Notes: generated by a model from the letters alone, not told the origin. Shown: positions 25,101-34,370, numbered from the stretch's first letter. The stretch: 64,000 nucleotides of DNA from Paenibacillus oenotherae (GCF_019443105.1 NZ_JAHZIJ010000014.1:1-64000); one strand, 5' to 3'. Program-made: numbers and translations.

Positions 25101-26264
25101 ATGAACGATGTGCGAGTAGGGATGATTGGCTACAAGTTTATGGGAAAGGCTCATAGCAATGCTTACCGTGCGCTGCCCATGTTTTTTCCGAATGTGATCC
25201 GGCCGGAGATGAAGGCGATATGCGGGCGCGATGAGCGGGCGGTCGAGAAAGCGAGGCTGCAGTTCGGCTGGGAGTATGCGGAGACGGACTGGCGCAAGCT
25301 GGTTGACCGTGATGATATAGATTTAATTGACATTAGTGCGCCTAGTGATGTACACAAAGAAATTGCGATAGCTGCTGCGGCTGCGGGCAAGCATATCTTC
25401 TGTGAGAAGCCGCTCGCGCTGAACCTGGCGGATTCGGTTGAAATGCTAAGTGCCGCCGAGAAAGCCGGTGTCAAGCATATGGTCGGGTTTAACTACCGGT
25501 TCGCTCCTGCTGTGCAGCTGGCGAAGAAGCTTATCGCGGAAGGACGCATAGGAGAGATCTACCATTATCGCGGATTATTTCTGCAGGATTGGATCGTTGA
25601 CCCTGAATTTCCGCTCGTATGGCGGCTGCAGAAGGAGATTGCGGGATCAGGCTCGCACGGGGATCTTGGCGCACATGTCATTGATATGGCCCGCTTCCTG
25701 GTTGGGGAGTTCCAAGAGGTGATCGGGATGAGCGAGACCTTCGTGAAGGAGCGTCCGCTTCCGGGCTCGATGGTGGGGGGAGAAACTGTGGGAGACAAGA
25801 ATGCTCCGAGGGGGCAGGTCACAGTAGATGATGCGACTTTATTTCTGGCAAGATTCGCGGGCGGCGCGCTGGGAAGCATTGAAGCGACCCGGTTCGCGGC
25901 GGGACATCGCTGTACCAATTCCTTTGAGATTAATGGCAGCAGAGGGAGCTTGAAATTTGATTTTGAACGGGTTAATGAGCTGCAGGTATATTTCACTGAT
26001 GATGCGCATGATGTGCAGGGCTTCCGGCGGGTGCTGGCTACAGATTCTGCCCATGCCTACAGCGGCGCGTGGTGGCCGCCTGGCCATTCGATTGGCTATG
26101 AGCATACGTTTACGCATGAGGTGTATGAATTAATGCTGGCTATTGCGGAGGATAGGCAGCCATCGCCAAGCTTTGTTGATGGTGTCGCTTGCCAGGCTGT
26201 TCTGGAGGCAGTCGATCGCTCGATTGAGGAACGGCGCTGGGTGGCCATTTCTGAGCTGCAATAA
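25101..26264 (+). CDS. Gfo/Idh/MocA family oxidoreductase
   Basis: 387 residues. N-terminal Rossmann fold (VGMIGYKFMGKAHSNAY, with a Tyr-Lys instead of the common GxG spacing), the family EKPLAL motif (FCEKPLALN), and a C-terminal alpha/beta substrate domain (SGSHGDLGAHVIDMARF carries the catalytic region). Probably a sugar or inositol dehydrogenase; the exact substrate cannot be told. ATG 25101 is chosen over GTG 25089 because AAGGGTGG is 9 nt upstream of it. It stands alone. Confidence 0.88.
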   Translation: MNDVRVGMIGYKFMGKAHSNAYRALPMFFPNVIRPEMKAICGRDERAVEKARLQFGWEYAETDWRKLVDRDDIDLIDISAPSDVHKEIAIAAAAAGKHIFCEKPLALNLADSVEMLSAAEKAGVKHMVGFNYRFAPAVQLAKKLIAEGRIGEIYHYRGLFLQDWIVDPEFPLVWRLQKEIAGSGSHGDLGAHVIDMARFLVGEFQEVIGMSETFVKERPLPGSMVGGETVGDKNAPRGQVTVDDATLFLARFAGGALGSIEATRFAAGHRCTNSFEINGSRGSLKFDFERVNELQVYFTDDAHDVQGFRRVLATDSAHAYSGAWWPPGHSIGYEHTFTHEVYELMLAIAEDRQPSPSFVDGVACQAVLEAVDRSIEERRWVAISELQ

Positions 26265-26369
26265 GTGGAAAATAGAGTCCTTGAAGCCATCCATAATGGG
26301 GATGAGTTCAAGGACTTGTTATGACTATCGATCGGACGGGAAAGCTAATCCAAGAACGAGTTCTTACTG

Positions 26370-26606
26370 CTAGCTTGGGCTTGGCGCTGCCGTCTCTTCA
26401 GTGTGGAAGTTATTATACAAGGTATCAACCATCAGATTCTGGCTGGCAGCATTGCTCTGCTTCCAAATAATTTCGAATAATACACCGAGGCCAGGCAATG
26501 CCCGCTCGTCATTGCCGATGGAGCCTTCGATGACGTCCTTCAATTCTTCACCTGATTTATCCTGTACCCGCTGGATGATCGCCTGCCGCAAATCAAGATT
26601 GTTCAA
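26370..26606 (-). CDS. sspI: Small acid-soluble spore protein I
   Basis: 78 residues. Matches SspI: MNNLDLRQAIIQRV at the start and LPGLGVLFEIIWKQS in the centre. A minor spore-core protein made late in sporulation (forespore). TTG start at 26606 behind GGAGGG. The C-terminus has a short Ser/Pro/Thr tail. Divergent from ktrA. Confidence 0.92.
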   Translation of the reverse strand: MNNLDLRQAIIQRVQDKSGEELKDVIEGSIGNDERALPGLGVLFEIIWKQSNAASQNLMVDTLYNNFHTEETAAPSPS

Positions 26607-26704
26607 CCGGATATCCCTCCATACTCGTTTTCGCGTTTAATATATCCTGTCCGGCTCCGTTTCATCCTTGGATGCGGCTGTGTTTCTGATGGAACCTGCA
26701 ACTG

Positions 26705-26713
26705 TGTTATAAT
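26705..26713 (+). promoter_or_regulatory. Extended -10 promoter of ktrA
   Basis: TGTTATAAT at 26705-26713 is a perfect extended -10, 36 nt before the ktrA TTG. No good -35 is seen, as is common with extended -10 promoters. Read backwards (ATTATAACA) it also lies upstream of sspI. Confidence 0.6.
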
Positions 26714-26748
26714 AAGGACTGCGAATATTGAAGAGGAGAGTGCGAAAT

Positions 26749-27414
26749 TTGGCGAAGAAGCAGTTTGCAGTCATTGGAATGGGTCGTTTCGGTTCGAGTG
26801 TAGCGGATGCTTTGTCCAAACTCGGCTTTGAGGTGCTGGCCATCGATGCGAGCGAGCAGAAAATCCAAGAGATTGCCGGTTCGGTGACCCATGCCGTATC
26901 TGCTGATACAACGGATGAAGAAACGCTTCGTGCACTCGGCATTCGCAACTTTGATGTGGTTGTTGTAGCTATAGGTGCAGACATTCAGGCAAGCATTCTG
27001 ACGACCTTGATCTTGAAGGATTTGGGTGTGCCAAGATTGATTGTTAAAGCGCAAAATGAGCTTCACGGCAAGGTGCTGAGCAAAATTGGCGCTGACAAGG
27101 TCGTATTCCCGGAACGCGATATGGGGCTGCGGGTAGCGCATCATCTGATCTCGCCCAACATTCTTGATTATATTGAGCTGTCTGATGACTATAGCATTGT
27201 TGAGATGAAGGCGCCGACACAATTCATAGGTAAAAACTTGAAGCAGCTTGATGTAAGGGCGAAATTCAAATGTAATGTCATGGCTATCAAAACAGGTGTC
27301 AAAATGAATATCTCCCCCTATGCGGAAGATATTATTCACGAGGGAGATGTGCTCGTAATTGTAGGGAAAAACAATGATTTGACCAATCTTGAAATAGCTT
27401 ACGCGGAAGGCTGA
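26749..27414 (+). CDS. ktrA: KtrA-type potassium uptake regulatory protein (TrkA N and C)
   Basis: 221 residues. N-terminal RCK domain with Rossmann GMGRFGSSVA (about 9-18) and DASEQKI, C-terminal RCK_C (about 135-215). KtrA forms an octameric gating ring on the KtrB K+ channel, binding ATP/ADP and, in the C-domain, cyclic-di-AMP. The TTG at 26749 has GAGGAGAG 8 nt before it and gives the family length; an in-frame TTG at 26728 has no RBS. No ktrB is adjacent. The next gene starts 7 nt after its stop. Confidence 0.9.
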   Translation: MAKKQFAVIGMGRFGSSVADALSKLGFEVLAIDASEQKIQEIAGSVTHAVSADTTDEETLRALGIRNFDVVVVAIGADIQASILTTLILKDLGVPRLIVKAQNELHGKVLSKIGADKVVFPERDMGLRVAHHLISPNILDYIELSDDYSIVEMKAPTQFIGKNLKQLDVRAKFKCNVMAIKTGVKMNISPYAEDIIHEGDVLVIVGKNNDLTNLEIAYAEG

Positions 27415-27421
27415 TGGAACG

Positions 27422-28222
27422 GTGCGCAAGGATATAAGCTTCATTACTTCACTTCAGAATGAAAAGATCAAAATGATGGCAAGCCTGCTGGACAAAAAGC
27501 ATCGCGACAGGAACGGCAAGTTTATCGTTGAAGGTGTCCATCTCCTGCAGGAGGCTCTGCAAGCTGGCGCTCATGTAGATACGGTTGTCTTTGATTCGGA
27601 GCGCGGCATTCCTGATGAGCTGCAGGATTTGCTTCAGGAAGCCAGCTGTGAGCTGGTGGAGACGACCCATGCCGTAATCGCCAAATGTACGGGGACGGAT
27701 ACGCCCCCGCCCGTATTTGGCGTCGTCTCCAAGTTTGCTTTGGACGCGTCCGCATTGTTTGCGAGCAATTCGTTTGTTGTCGTCCTTGACGGTGTGCGGG
27801 ATCCCGGCAATGTCGGAACAATTATCCGCAGCGCGGATGCAGCGGGAGCGGATGCAGTTATTTTGGGCAGAGGCTGCGTGGATCTGTATAATCCGAAAAC
27901 AGTACGGTCAACGATGGGCTCGTTGTTTCATCTGCCGATCATTGAGAGCGATCTGTCCACGCTCCTGCCAGAGGCGAAGAGCCACGGCATAAGGCTCGTT
28001 GGCACAAGTCTTCAGGCAACGTCAACCTGCTATAGCTATGATTGGCGTGGACCGGTCTGGATGCTGCTGGGCAATGAGTCTAATGGATTGTCGGCGGAAT
28101 CGCTCCGACTGGTGGATGATCATGTGATCATCCCGATGCGCGGCGGCTCGGAATCGCTTAATGTAGCGATGGCCGGCACTGTGCTGCTGTATGAGGCGAT
28201 GCGGCAGCGGCATTATACATAG
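27422..28222 (+). CDS. TrmH/SpoU family RNA 2'-O-methyltransferase
   Basis: 266 residues. An N-terminal substrate-binding domain (L30e-like, 20-105) precedes a SPOUT knot domain with all three motifs: DGVRDPGNVGTIIRS, LLGNESNGLS and SLNVAMAGTVLLYE. Methylates a ribose in rRNA or tRNA using S-adenosylmethionine; target unknown (RlmB/YsgA-like). GTG start at 27422, 7 nt after the ktrA stop, so it is co-transcribed. Confidence 0.9.
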   Translation: MRKDISFITSLQNEKIKMMASLLDKKHRDRNGKFIVEGVHLLQEALQAGAHVDTVVFDSERGIPDELQDLLQEASCELVETTHAVIAKCTGTDTPPPVFGVVSKFALDASALFASNSFVVVLDGVRDPGNVGTIIRSADAAGADAVILGRGCVDLYNPKTVRSTMGSLFHLPIIESDLSTLLPEAKSHGIRLVGTSLQATSTCYSYDWRGPVWMLLGNESNGLSAESLRLVDDHVIIPMRGGSESLNVAMAGTVLLYEAMRQRHYT

Positions 28223-28231
28223 GTGTTTCTA

Positions 28232-28268
28232 GGGAAGAGAGCGGGATGGCAGCTCTCTTCCCCTTTTT
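28232..28268 (+). terminator. Terminator of ktrA-methyltransferase operon
   Basis: GGGAAGAGAGC pairs with GCTCTCTTCCC (9-nt loop), followed by CTTTTTTA. Confidence 0.85.
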
Positions 28269-28377
28269 TATATTGTTAGCAGCATCCCGGCCCTCACTGC
28301 AAAATTCTTTTTTGCAGGACAACTGCATAAGCTTGAAAGTGGAGAGCTGACAAGTTTGTGCGGGAGGGGGCGCTGCG

Positions 28378-29235
28378 ATGGCGAAGTGGGGACGCAGAGG
28401 ATGGAGAAGCAGCCGCGGCCGTGGCGGCCGCCGCCGGAGTCGAACGGGCAAGCTGAGCCGCCGTAAGTTTCTGCTCATTATTGTGCTTATTATGTTCTTG
28501 TTTATGATGCAGTCCTTTATCTATATTGAGAGAAATCTCCGGGGGCCGCTTATGCATGTCGCCCAAATACGGATCAAGCAGGTGGCGACCCAAGCAATTA
28601 ATAAAGCGATATCCGAGCAGGTGGCGCATCAATCGAATTTTGACAAGCTGGTTGACTGGAAGACGAGCTCAAGCGGGAAGGTGTCCGGCTTCATGCTGAA
28701 TTATGCCGAGCATATGCGCATCACCTCCCAGACGATTGAAACGGTTCAATCGATGCTGGACCGGATTGGCGATATTCCTGAGCATATTCCAATTGGTCAA
28801 GCAATGGGCAGCGCTTTTATCGCCTCGTATGGGCCGCGTATTCCTGTGAAATTCGAGCCGCTTGGTGCGGTTAAGGTGGATTTGAATACGAGGCAGAGGG
28901 ATGCCGGTATTAACATGATTTTGGTGGAAGTGTATATGCGGATCGTTGCAGAGGTATCCATTATTATTCCCTTTGACACGAAGCCAGAGCTGGTCGATAC
29001 GGAAATCCCGATCTCTTATTTGCTCGTTGTCGGGGATGTGCCGATGTATTACTACGACAATAACGGCAAGCCAGTCGGGGATTCGGCTCCGGGAGCTCCG
29101 AGCATTTCGCTGCCCATGGGAACCGGCAGAAGCATCGACTCTCCGATGCAAGATGATAATGAATCTGTAAATCCCAATGAATCGCTTCTTGAAAGAGAGC
29201 AAACAAAAGAGGAAGAGAACAATCCTGATGAATGA
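28378..29235 (+). CDS. yunB: Sporulation protein YunB
   Basis: 285 residues. A very basic N-terminus (Arg/Gly-rich, 1-30) leads into one membrane helix (30-48), with a large outer domain containing IERNLRGPLMHVAQIRIKQVATQAIN, typical of YunB. Mother-cell sporulation gene in B. subtilis, needed for efficient spore formation. A long acidic tail (from about 250) is not part of the core. ATG 28378 follows GGAGGGGGCG. Confidence 0.87.
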   Translation: MAKWGRRGWRSSRGRGGRRRSRTGKLSRRKFLLIIVLIMFLFMMQSFIYIERNLRGPLMHVAQIRIKQVATQAINKAISEQVAHQSNFDKLVDWKTSSSGKVSGFMLNYAEHMRITSQTIETVQSMLDRIGDIPEHIPIGQAMGSAFIASYGPRIPVKFEPLGAVKVDLNTRQRDAGINMILVEVYMRIVAEVSIIIPFDTKPELVDTEIPISYLLVVGDVPMYYYDNNGKPVGDSAPGAPSISLPMGTGRSIDSPMQDDNESVNPNESLLEREQTKEEENNPDE

Positions 29236-29246
29236 CAATCTGTGGG

Positions 29247-29293
29247 AAGCGGCAGCAGGCTCGTGTTGATGCGCGAACCGACTGCCGCTTTTT
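29247..29293. terminator. Terminator between yunB and the M23 gene
   Basis: AAGCGGCAG pairs with CTGCCGCTT, followed by TTT. It lies between convergent genes. Confidence 0.65.
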
Positions 29294-29340
29294 GCAGGTT
29301 TTTACCATAGTAAACATGGTGATTGAGCTGTCGGCTGTAA

Positions 29341-30450
29341 TCACCCTTTACGCAGCTGCCGGCGTTCGGAGCTTTCCCATTGCTTGAGGAGCGGGTAGGG
29401 ATCGAAGGACCATTCAATAAGCCCGCGGTCACGATAGACGCCGTAATGGAGATGAGGAGGGAATTTCCCCTGTGTCCCCGGCTTCCCGTAGCCGGAGCTG
29501 CCTACCCATCCGACAACTTGACCCGGTTTCACTACCGAACCGACCTGCAATGATTTGTCGTAGCCGGACAAATGGGCATAGTAGTGGTAGATGTTGTTCA
29601 GATCACGAATGCCGAGCCGCCAGCCGCCATAGGGGTTCCAGCCTTTTATCTCGATGATCCCATAACAGGTGCTGCGAACGGGTACACCATGATTGGCGAA
29701 GATGTCCGTTCCCTCATGGATTCGATAACCGCCCCAACTGCGCCGCGTCCCCCAGGTTCCTCTGTAGGAATAGTTCGTTCCGACAGGTACGGGAAAAGCA
29801 TGGCCGAACAAATCAAGCTTGCCGAAGGTGGCATAGATATTGGAGAACTGCCGGATTCGCTGCACGGCTCTGGTATTATGGTAATAGTGCCACAAGCCGA
29901 TTGCGTAATCCTCCTCAGCGGTTCCATATCTCATCAAGTGTCCCGCAATGGCGTAGAGAAGGTCAATATCGTTTTTGCGGCTTGCTACACCGTCGCCGTT
30001 CCCATCCTTGCCCACTCCGCTAAACCATCTGATGGATGCGGGGATCTCGTCGTGGCTGTCTGGATTCAGCTCACCGGCCCAACTCGATTCTGTAACAAAA
30101 ATGCTGATCCATTCGCCGAGCTGCTCTCTTGTTTTGGGCCGCGCTTTCGTGATGGTGCGCTCATATTGATCAACTGCCGCGAGCCGATACCAGGGAACGC
30201 CTGTGAAGGCGCTCATTTGTTCATACAGCTCCATCCGCTTGGCTGACGGATTGACAGGGGGGACAGCTTGCCTCGCTTTCGGAGCGAGGCTCTGCTGCAA
30301 GGCGCTTTGCTCTTCAGCGGCGGCAGCGAAGTGAATGTCTCCAGCCGCTCCAAATGCCATGCCGAGCAGACAACTAATGATTACAGTTCGACGGGAACAA
30401 ATGCGTTTCAGCTCATCCACCTCCACGGTTATTCGGATACCTGTTATCAT
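29341..30450 (-). CDS. M23 family metallopeptidase, exported
   Basis: About 369 residues. A signal or anchor segment (TVIISCLLGMAFGAAG), then a helical region with a calcium-binding-like run KDGNGDGVASRKNDIDLL near 150, then the LytM/M23 domain with Zn ligands in RIHEGTDIF and HLHYGVY. Cleaves peptidoglycan cross-bridges; being next to sporulation genes, it may act in spore morphogenesis. The start is uncertain: ATG 30450 has no RBS, whereas GGAGGTGG at about 30415-30425 would serve a CTG or GTG start a little downstream. Confidence 0.82.
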   Translation of the reverse strand: MITGIRITVEVDELKRICSRRTVIISCLLGMAFGAAGDIHFAAAAEEQSALQQSLAPKARQAVPPVNPSAKRMELYEQMSAFTGVPWYRLAAVDQYERTITKARPKTREQLGEWISIFVTESSWAGELNPDSHDEIPASIRWFSGVGKDGNGDGVASRKNDIDLLYAIAGHLMRYGTAEEDYAIGLWHYYHNTRAVQRIRQFSNIYATFGKLDLFGHAFPVPVGTNYSYRGTWGTRRSWGGYRIHEGTDIFANHGVPVRSTCYGIIEIKGWNPYGGWRLGIRDLNNIYHYYAHLSGYDKSLQVGSVVKPGQVVGWVGSSGYGKPGTQGKFPPHLHYGVYRDRGLIEWSFDPYPLLKQWESSERRQLRKG

Positions 30451-30460
30451 TAGCAAATCA

Positions 30461-30488
30461 TTGGTTTTTATGTGAAACGTGCTATAAT
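30461..30488 (+). promoter_or_regulatory. SigA-type promoter of lipA
   Basis: TTGGTT at 30461-30466, a 16-nt spacer and TATAAT at 30483-30488, 36 nt before the lipA ATG. Confidence 0.65.
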
Positions 30489-30523
30489 AAGACGCAGGAG
30501 ACTACAGAAAGCAGGTATGGCTC

Positions 30524-31417
30524 ATGAAGACGAAGAAACTTCCGGAACGTAAGCCGGACTGGCTTAGAATAAAGTTAGCGACAGGCGGCAATTATGCCGA
30601 ACTGAAAGATATGATGCGTTCAAAGACGCTGCATACGGTGTGTGAAGAGGCGCGATGTCCGAACATCTATGAATGCTGGGCCAATCGCACAGCGACCTTT
30701 ATGATATTAGGCGATATTTGTACAAGGGCTTGCAGATTCTGTGCCGTGAATACAGGAATGCCGACAGAGCTTGACCTGCAGGAACCGGAGCGGGTAGCGG
30801 AGGCGGCGGAGCAGATGGGTCTGAAGCATTGCGTAGTTACATCTGTTGCTCGCGATGATCTGGCCGATGGCGGGGCAATGATTTTTGCAGAGACGGTCAA
30901 GGCAATCCGCAAGAAGCTGCCCTTCTGCAGCGTGGAAGTGCTTATTCCGGACTTCCTGGGCAATTGGGATGCGCTGCAGACTGTCATGAATGTAAAGCCG
31001 GATATATTGAACCATAATATTGAGACGGTGGAGAGGCTGTCGGATCGCGTCCGGGCCAAAGCGAAATACCCGCGCTCGCTGGAATTGTTGAAGCGCGCGA
31101 AGGAGATGCAGCCGAACATACCGACCAAATCAAGCATTATGCTCGGTGTCGGTGAAGAATGGGATGAAATATTGCAGGCAATGGATGATCTGCGGGCAGT
31201 AGACTGCAATATTCTGACGTTAGGCCAATATTTGCAACCGTCGCCGAGCCATCTCGCTGTTGAGCGCTATGTTCATCCGGATGAGTTCGCGAAGCTGAAA
31301 GAAGAGGGCCTAAAGCGCGGGTTCAGCCATGTGGAATCCGCACCGCTTGTTCGCAGCTCTTACCATGCGCACGAGCAAGTGAAGTCCGCTTCGGAGGCGA
31401 AGACGGCAACCTTGTGA
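30524..31417 (+). CDS. lipA: Lipoyl synthase
   Basis: 297 residues. Radical-SAM enzyme that inserts two sulfurs into protein-bound octanoate to make lipoate for 2-oxoacid dehydrogenases. The auxiliary cluster cysteines are in [12 protein letters not shown], the radical-SAM CxxxCxxC in CTRACRFC, and the C-terminal RSSY motif (LVRSSYHA) is intact. RBS weak. yutD follows 20 nt on, an order seen in other Bacillales. Confidence 0.95.
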   Translation: MKTKKLPERKPDWLRIKLATGGNYAELKDMMRSKTLHTVCEEARCPNIYECWANRTATFMILGDICTRACRFCAVNTGMPTELDLQEPERVAEAAEQMGLKHCVVTSVARDDLADGGAMIFAETVKAIRKKLPFCSVEVLIPDFLGNWDALQTVMNVKPDILNHNIETVERLSDRVRAKAKYPRSLELLKRAKEMQPNIPTKSSIMLGVGEEWDEILQAMDDLRAVDCNILTLGQYLQPSPSHLAVERYVHPDEFAKLKEEGLKRGFSHVESAPLVRSSYHAHEQVKSASEAKTATL

Positions 31418-31436
31418 GAAGGAGTGGGGAGCAGCT

Positions 31437-32177
31437 TTGATCCATATTAGCGGCAGAACCTATGAATTAATATACGAGCATAAGAATGCGTGGAATCCGG
31501 AGTCGTTCCGCGAACGATACAGTGATGTGCTGGAACGTTATGATTTTGTTATCGGGGACTGGGGCTACAGCCAGCTGCGGCTAAAGGGATTTTTTCGTGA
31601 TAACCATCCCAAGGCCACGCGCGACAGCACCTTTTCTTCAATCGTTGATTATATTAATGAGTATTGCAACTTCGGCTGTGCTTACTTTGTGCTTCAGAAG
31701 CATCCGGATATGAAACGGCAGGGCGATGAAGGCGATGCGGGCCGTGATGATGACGATTCCAGCATGACTGGAGGTACCGAACAGGGAGAAGCGGCTGCTG
31801 CTTCGCTAACGGGCCTCTCCGAGGATGAGCAGCAGGATCGGCCGGCAAGGGTTCTCCCCCGCCATCAACGCGATCCGCGCCGTGAGCGTCATCATCGCAA
31901 TAAGGACAGGGACAAAGACAAGGACAAGGACAAGGACAAGGATAACGACAAGGAGCATCAGCCCAAAGAAAGCCGCAAGCCTTTCAATAAGGATAAGGAA
32001 CGGGACAGAGATGCGAATCGGAATAATCAGCAGAGCTCTGGCGGAGGCAGCAATGGGGAGCGGCCGCGCCGTGGGAATGGCGACCGGGAACGTGCTAATA
32101 GGCGTCCATACACTGCGCCCAAAGCGCCTGTTGCCGCCGCTGCTGAGACGCCGAGCCCTAAGGAGAATAAAGAGTAA
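31437..32177 (+). CDS. yutD: YutD-like protein with long charged tail
   Basis: 246 residues. The N-terminal 90 residues are the YutD/DUF1027 domain (GRTYELIYEHKNAWNPESFRERY... CNFGCAYFVLQK); the family is normally about 100-120 long. The rest is low-complexity, with acidic stretches, a KDKDKDKDKDKDND run at about 155-170, and Arg/Asn-rich ends. The tail is in frame and probably disordered. TTG start at 31437 behind AAGGAGTGGGGAG. Function unknown; co-transcribed with lipA. Confidence 0.82.
   Translation: MIHISGRTYELIYEHKNAWNPESFRERYSDVLERYDFVIGDWGYSQLRLKGFFRDNHPKATRDSTFSSIVDYINEYCNFGCAYFVLQKHPDMKRQGDEGDAGRDDDDSSMTGGTEQGEAAAASLTGLSEDEQQDRPARVLPRHQRDPRRERHHRNKDRDKDKDKDKDKDNDKEHQPKESRKPFNKDKERDRDANRNNQQSSGGGSNGERPRRGNGDRERANRRPYTAPKAPVAAAAETPSPKENKE
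31902..31956 (+). repeat. AAGGACA simple repeat (Lys-Asp codons) in yutD
   Basis: A run of AAGGACA/AAGGATA hexamers encodes alternating Lys-Asp. Prone to slippage, in frame in the charged tail of yutD. Confidence 0.75.
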
Positions 32178-32198
32178 CTGGACCCATATACGATGTAC

Positions 32199-32245
32199 AA
32201 AAGGAACCTCCAAATCCACCGTCAGTGGGTCTGGAGGTTCCTTTT
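32199..32245. terminator. Bidirectional terminator, yutD / nadK
   Basis: AAAAGGAACCTCCA pairs with TGGAGGTTCCTTTT between the convergent genes. Confidence 0.88.
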
Positions 32246-32260
32246 GCCATGAGCTGCTTG

Positions 32261-33058
32261 TTACTTCACATCATATCCAAGAAAGGCTTCCCGTACCCGA
32301 GTCCAGAATGGAAACGGCCTGTAGCGGGCAAAGCTTACTTTGCGGTCTGCTACACTGCACCGGATGGAATGAATGTCGTCCCTGGTCATATTGAGATGGT
32401 CAAAGGCAAGCTGCATGCGCTGATCTTTGCGTGAAATAATGTCGCAATGATGATGCTGCGGAAGCAGCACAGATGAACCGAGTGTCCGGTACACGCGATT
32501 ATTAATCGAAGCGATCTCCGCTAATTGGAGGGACTCGATGGACGGATGTATAACAGCCCCGCCTAAGCTCTTATTGTATGCCGTACTTCCGGATGGAGTC
32601 GAGACGACGATCCCGTCGCCGCGAAACATCTCGAACAGCTCATCATTAATATCAATCTGCGCGACGAGTGTGCCATCAACGCCCTTGATCGTAAATTCAT
32701 TCAAAGCAACGTGAGAGGAAGTTCCTTCATCTGTAACCAATTCGATCTGCGCAAGCGGATAACGAACAATGCGAGGCTCGTCATTGGCCATCATGTTAAC
32801 CAGCTGTTCCAGCTCATCAGCCTTCCAGTCGGCAAAAAAGCCAAGATGACCGGTATGTACACCAATAAACGCAACATCTGCGATCCGGTCGATATGCGAA
32901 TGGAAGGCTTGCAGCAGCGTTCCATCCCCGCCGATCGATATCACCATCTCCGGTGTATCATCATTGCGCTTCAGCCCGTTAGCCGCCGCCAGAATATGGA
33001 ACCGGTCGGCCAGCTCCTTAGACAGTTGATCGCCTCTGTCCACTATGACGTAGTTCAA
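32261..33058 (-). CDS. nadK: NAD kinase
   Basis: 265 residues. Phosphorylates NAD to NADP. GGDGT motif in VISIGGDGTLLQAF (about 43-53), NEF in ALNEFTIKG, and the TPSGSTAYNKSLGG segment. The TTG at 33058 (GGAAGGAGC 8 nt upstream) gives the normal family N-terminus (NYVIVDRGDQLS); the frame is open 31 codons further without an RBS. Directly downstream of ylbJ on the minus strand. Confidence 0.92.
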   Translation of the reverse strand: MNYVIVDRGDQLSKELADRFHILAAANGLKRNDDTPEMVISIGGDGTLLQAFHSHIDRIADVAFIGVHTGHLGFFADWKADELEQLVNMMANDEPRIVRYPLAQIELVTDEGTSSHVALNEFTIKGVDGTLVAQIDINDELFEMFRGDGIVVSTPSGSTAYNKSLGGAVIHPSIESLQLAEIASINNRVYRTLGSSVLLPQHHHCDIISRKDQRMQLAFDHLNMTRDDIHSIRCSVADRKVSFARYRPFPFWTRVREAFLGYDVK

Positions 33059-33123
33059 TGAAACAAGCTCCTTCCGAACCGATGATACTTCGATTCTATC
33101 GGAAAACGTCCCCGAATACAATG

Positions 33124-34221
33124 TTATCCTACAGGCCCAAGCAATCCCCAAAGCAGGTAGACAAGAGCAAAGGCGATGCAGCTGTGGACGAAACGGGCAA
33201 TTAGAAATGGCCGGTATCTTAAATCGGTTCGGCTGAGCAGGCTTGCGATCTGGGCATGCACAGATAACCCTCCCCAGGAGAGAATGGCTGCTGCAATCGC
33301 ACTCTGATGTATAAGACCGCTGTGGAGGGCTGTTCCTGACTCCCTCGCGCCGAGCGTTACCTCGAACAGTCCGTTTACGACAGCATCGGATAATGATGGA
33401 GGAAGACCGCCCATTGCCATCAAGTATTGAATTCCGTTCGATAAAGCGGCAATTGTTCCGGCTTGGGTAAGCATTTCCATCAGGACTGAGAAGAAGACTA
33501 CGAGTCCGCCAACTACGATCATGAGGCGAAGGGAGGCTTGAATGGCATCCTGCAGCAAGGTGCCGAGTGGCCTGCCGTCGAGCATCCGCGCACGGTGCAT
33601 CGCTTTGACAGCCTCGATGAAGCGAGAGCCGCTCCGACCATCAAGGGGAGCCTGATGGGCGCAGCGAGCTGACGAGGAAGCCGTGGAGCCGGGCGAGTGG
33701 CGATCATGGAATCTCATCATAAGCCCGATGATTAAAGCGCCGCCGTAATGAGCGGCAGCAAGTACGGGAGCCAGGGCGGCGTTGTGGAAGAAACCGACTG
33801 CAACAGCACCGATTAGAAAGATTGGATCGGAAGAAGTAGTGAAGGCGACCAGACGTTCACCCTCTGCTCTTGTAATGAGTCTTTGTTCCCATATTTGGGA
33901 GGTTAACCGGGCCCCTACAGGATAGCCTGAGACGAAGCCCATCGTTACGACGAAGCCGCCGATTCCCGGAAGACGGAACAGCGGCCGCATTAGTGGATCA
34001 AGCATTTGCCCGATGAAGTGGACGATGCCGAAGCCAAGCAGCAGCTCCGATATGACGAAGAACGGGAATAATGCGGGGAACAGCACCTGCCACCATATGG
34101 ATAGACCGCGTATGGATGCTTCAAGTGCAGCAGTGGGGAATATCGTGAGCAATAGGACAATTAGCATAGCGGTCCATGCGGGTATGACCGCTGGGCGGAA
34201 TAGAAAACGAATGATATGCAC
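33124..34221 (-). CDS. ylbJ: Sporulation integral membrane protein YlbJ
   Basis: 365 residues with about eight membrane helices, nucleoside-recognition/Gate-type repeats (WWQVLFPALFPFFVISELLLG, GFVSGYPVGARLT) as in YlbJ. Sigma-E-controlled in B. subtilis and needed for spore cortex formation. GTG 34221 behind AGGGGGA is the likeliest start; a longer frame reaches 34428 without an RBS. A short polar loop rich in Ser/His/Arg lies near 200-220. Confidence 0.87.
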   Translation of the reverse strand: MHIIRFLFRPAVIPAWTAMLIVLLLTIFPTAALEASIRGLSIWWQVLFPALFPFFVISELLLGFGIVHFIGQMLDPLMRPLFRLPGIGGFVVTMGFVSGYPVGARLTSQIWEQRLITRAEGERLVAFTTSSDPIFLIGAVAVGFFHNAALAPVLAAAHYGGALIIGLMMRFHDRHSPGSTASSSARCAHQAPLDGRSGSRFIEAVKAMHRARMLDGRPLGTLLQDAIQASLRLMIVVGGLVVFFSVLMEMLTQAGTIAALSNGIQYLMAMGGLPPSLSDAVVNGLFEVTLGARESGTALHSGLIHQSAIAAAILSWGGLSVHAQIASLLSRTDLRYRPFLIARFVHSCIAFALVYLLWGLLGPVG

Positions 34222-34325
34222 GATCGGAAAATCCCCCTGCCAGATAAAATAATCGGTTAATATTGTATATGTGAAGGGCGGGACAAACATCACAGAGAGT
34301 TGGAAATTGACTAGAAAAATAATTT

Positions 34326-34339
34326 CGAAAACGCTTGCA
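34326..34339. promoter_or_regulatory. cre-like (CcpA) site
   Basis: CGAAAACGCTTGCA matches the cre consensus TGWAARCGYTWNCW with one mismatch. It lies between divergent ylbJ and the 30-residue peptide gene, about 45 nt upstream of the peptide gene's TACAAT -10, a position where CcpA can activate. Confidence 0.45.
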
Positions 34340-34370
34340 AAACATTGTATTTTTTTCGACATAACTGTGG

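Noticed and set aside
26707-27444. 245-codon minus-strand frame opposite ktrA
   Set aside because: Antisense of ktrA, which has RCK motifs, an RBS and a promoter.
29572-30246. 224-codon plus-strand frame opposite the M23 peptidase
   Set aside because: Antisense of a gene with clear M23 zinc ligands.
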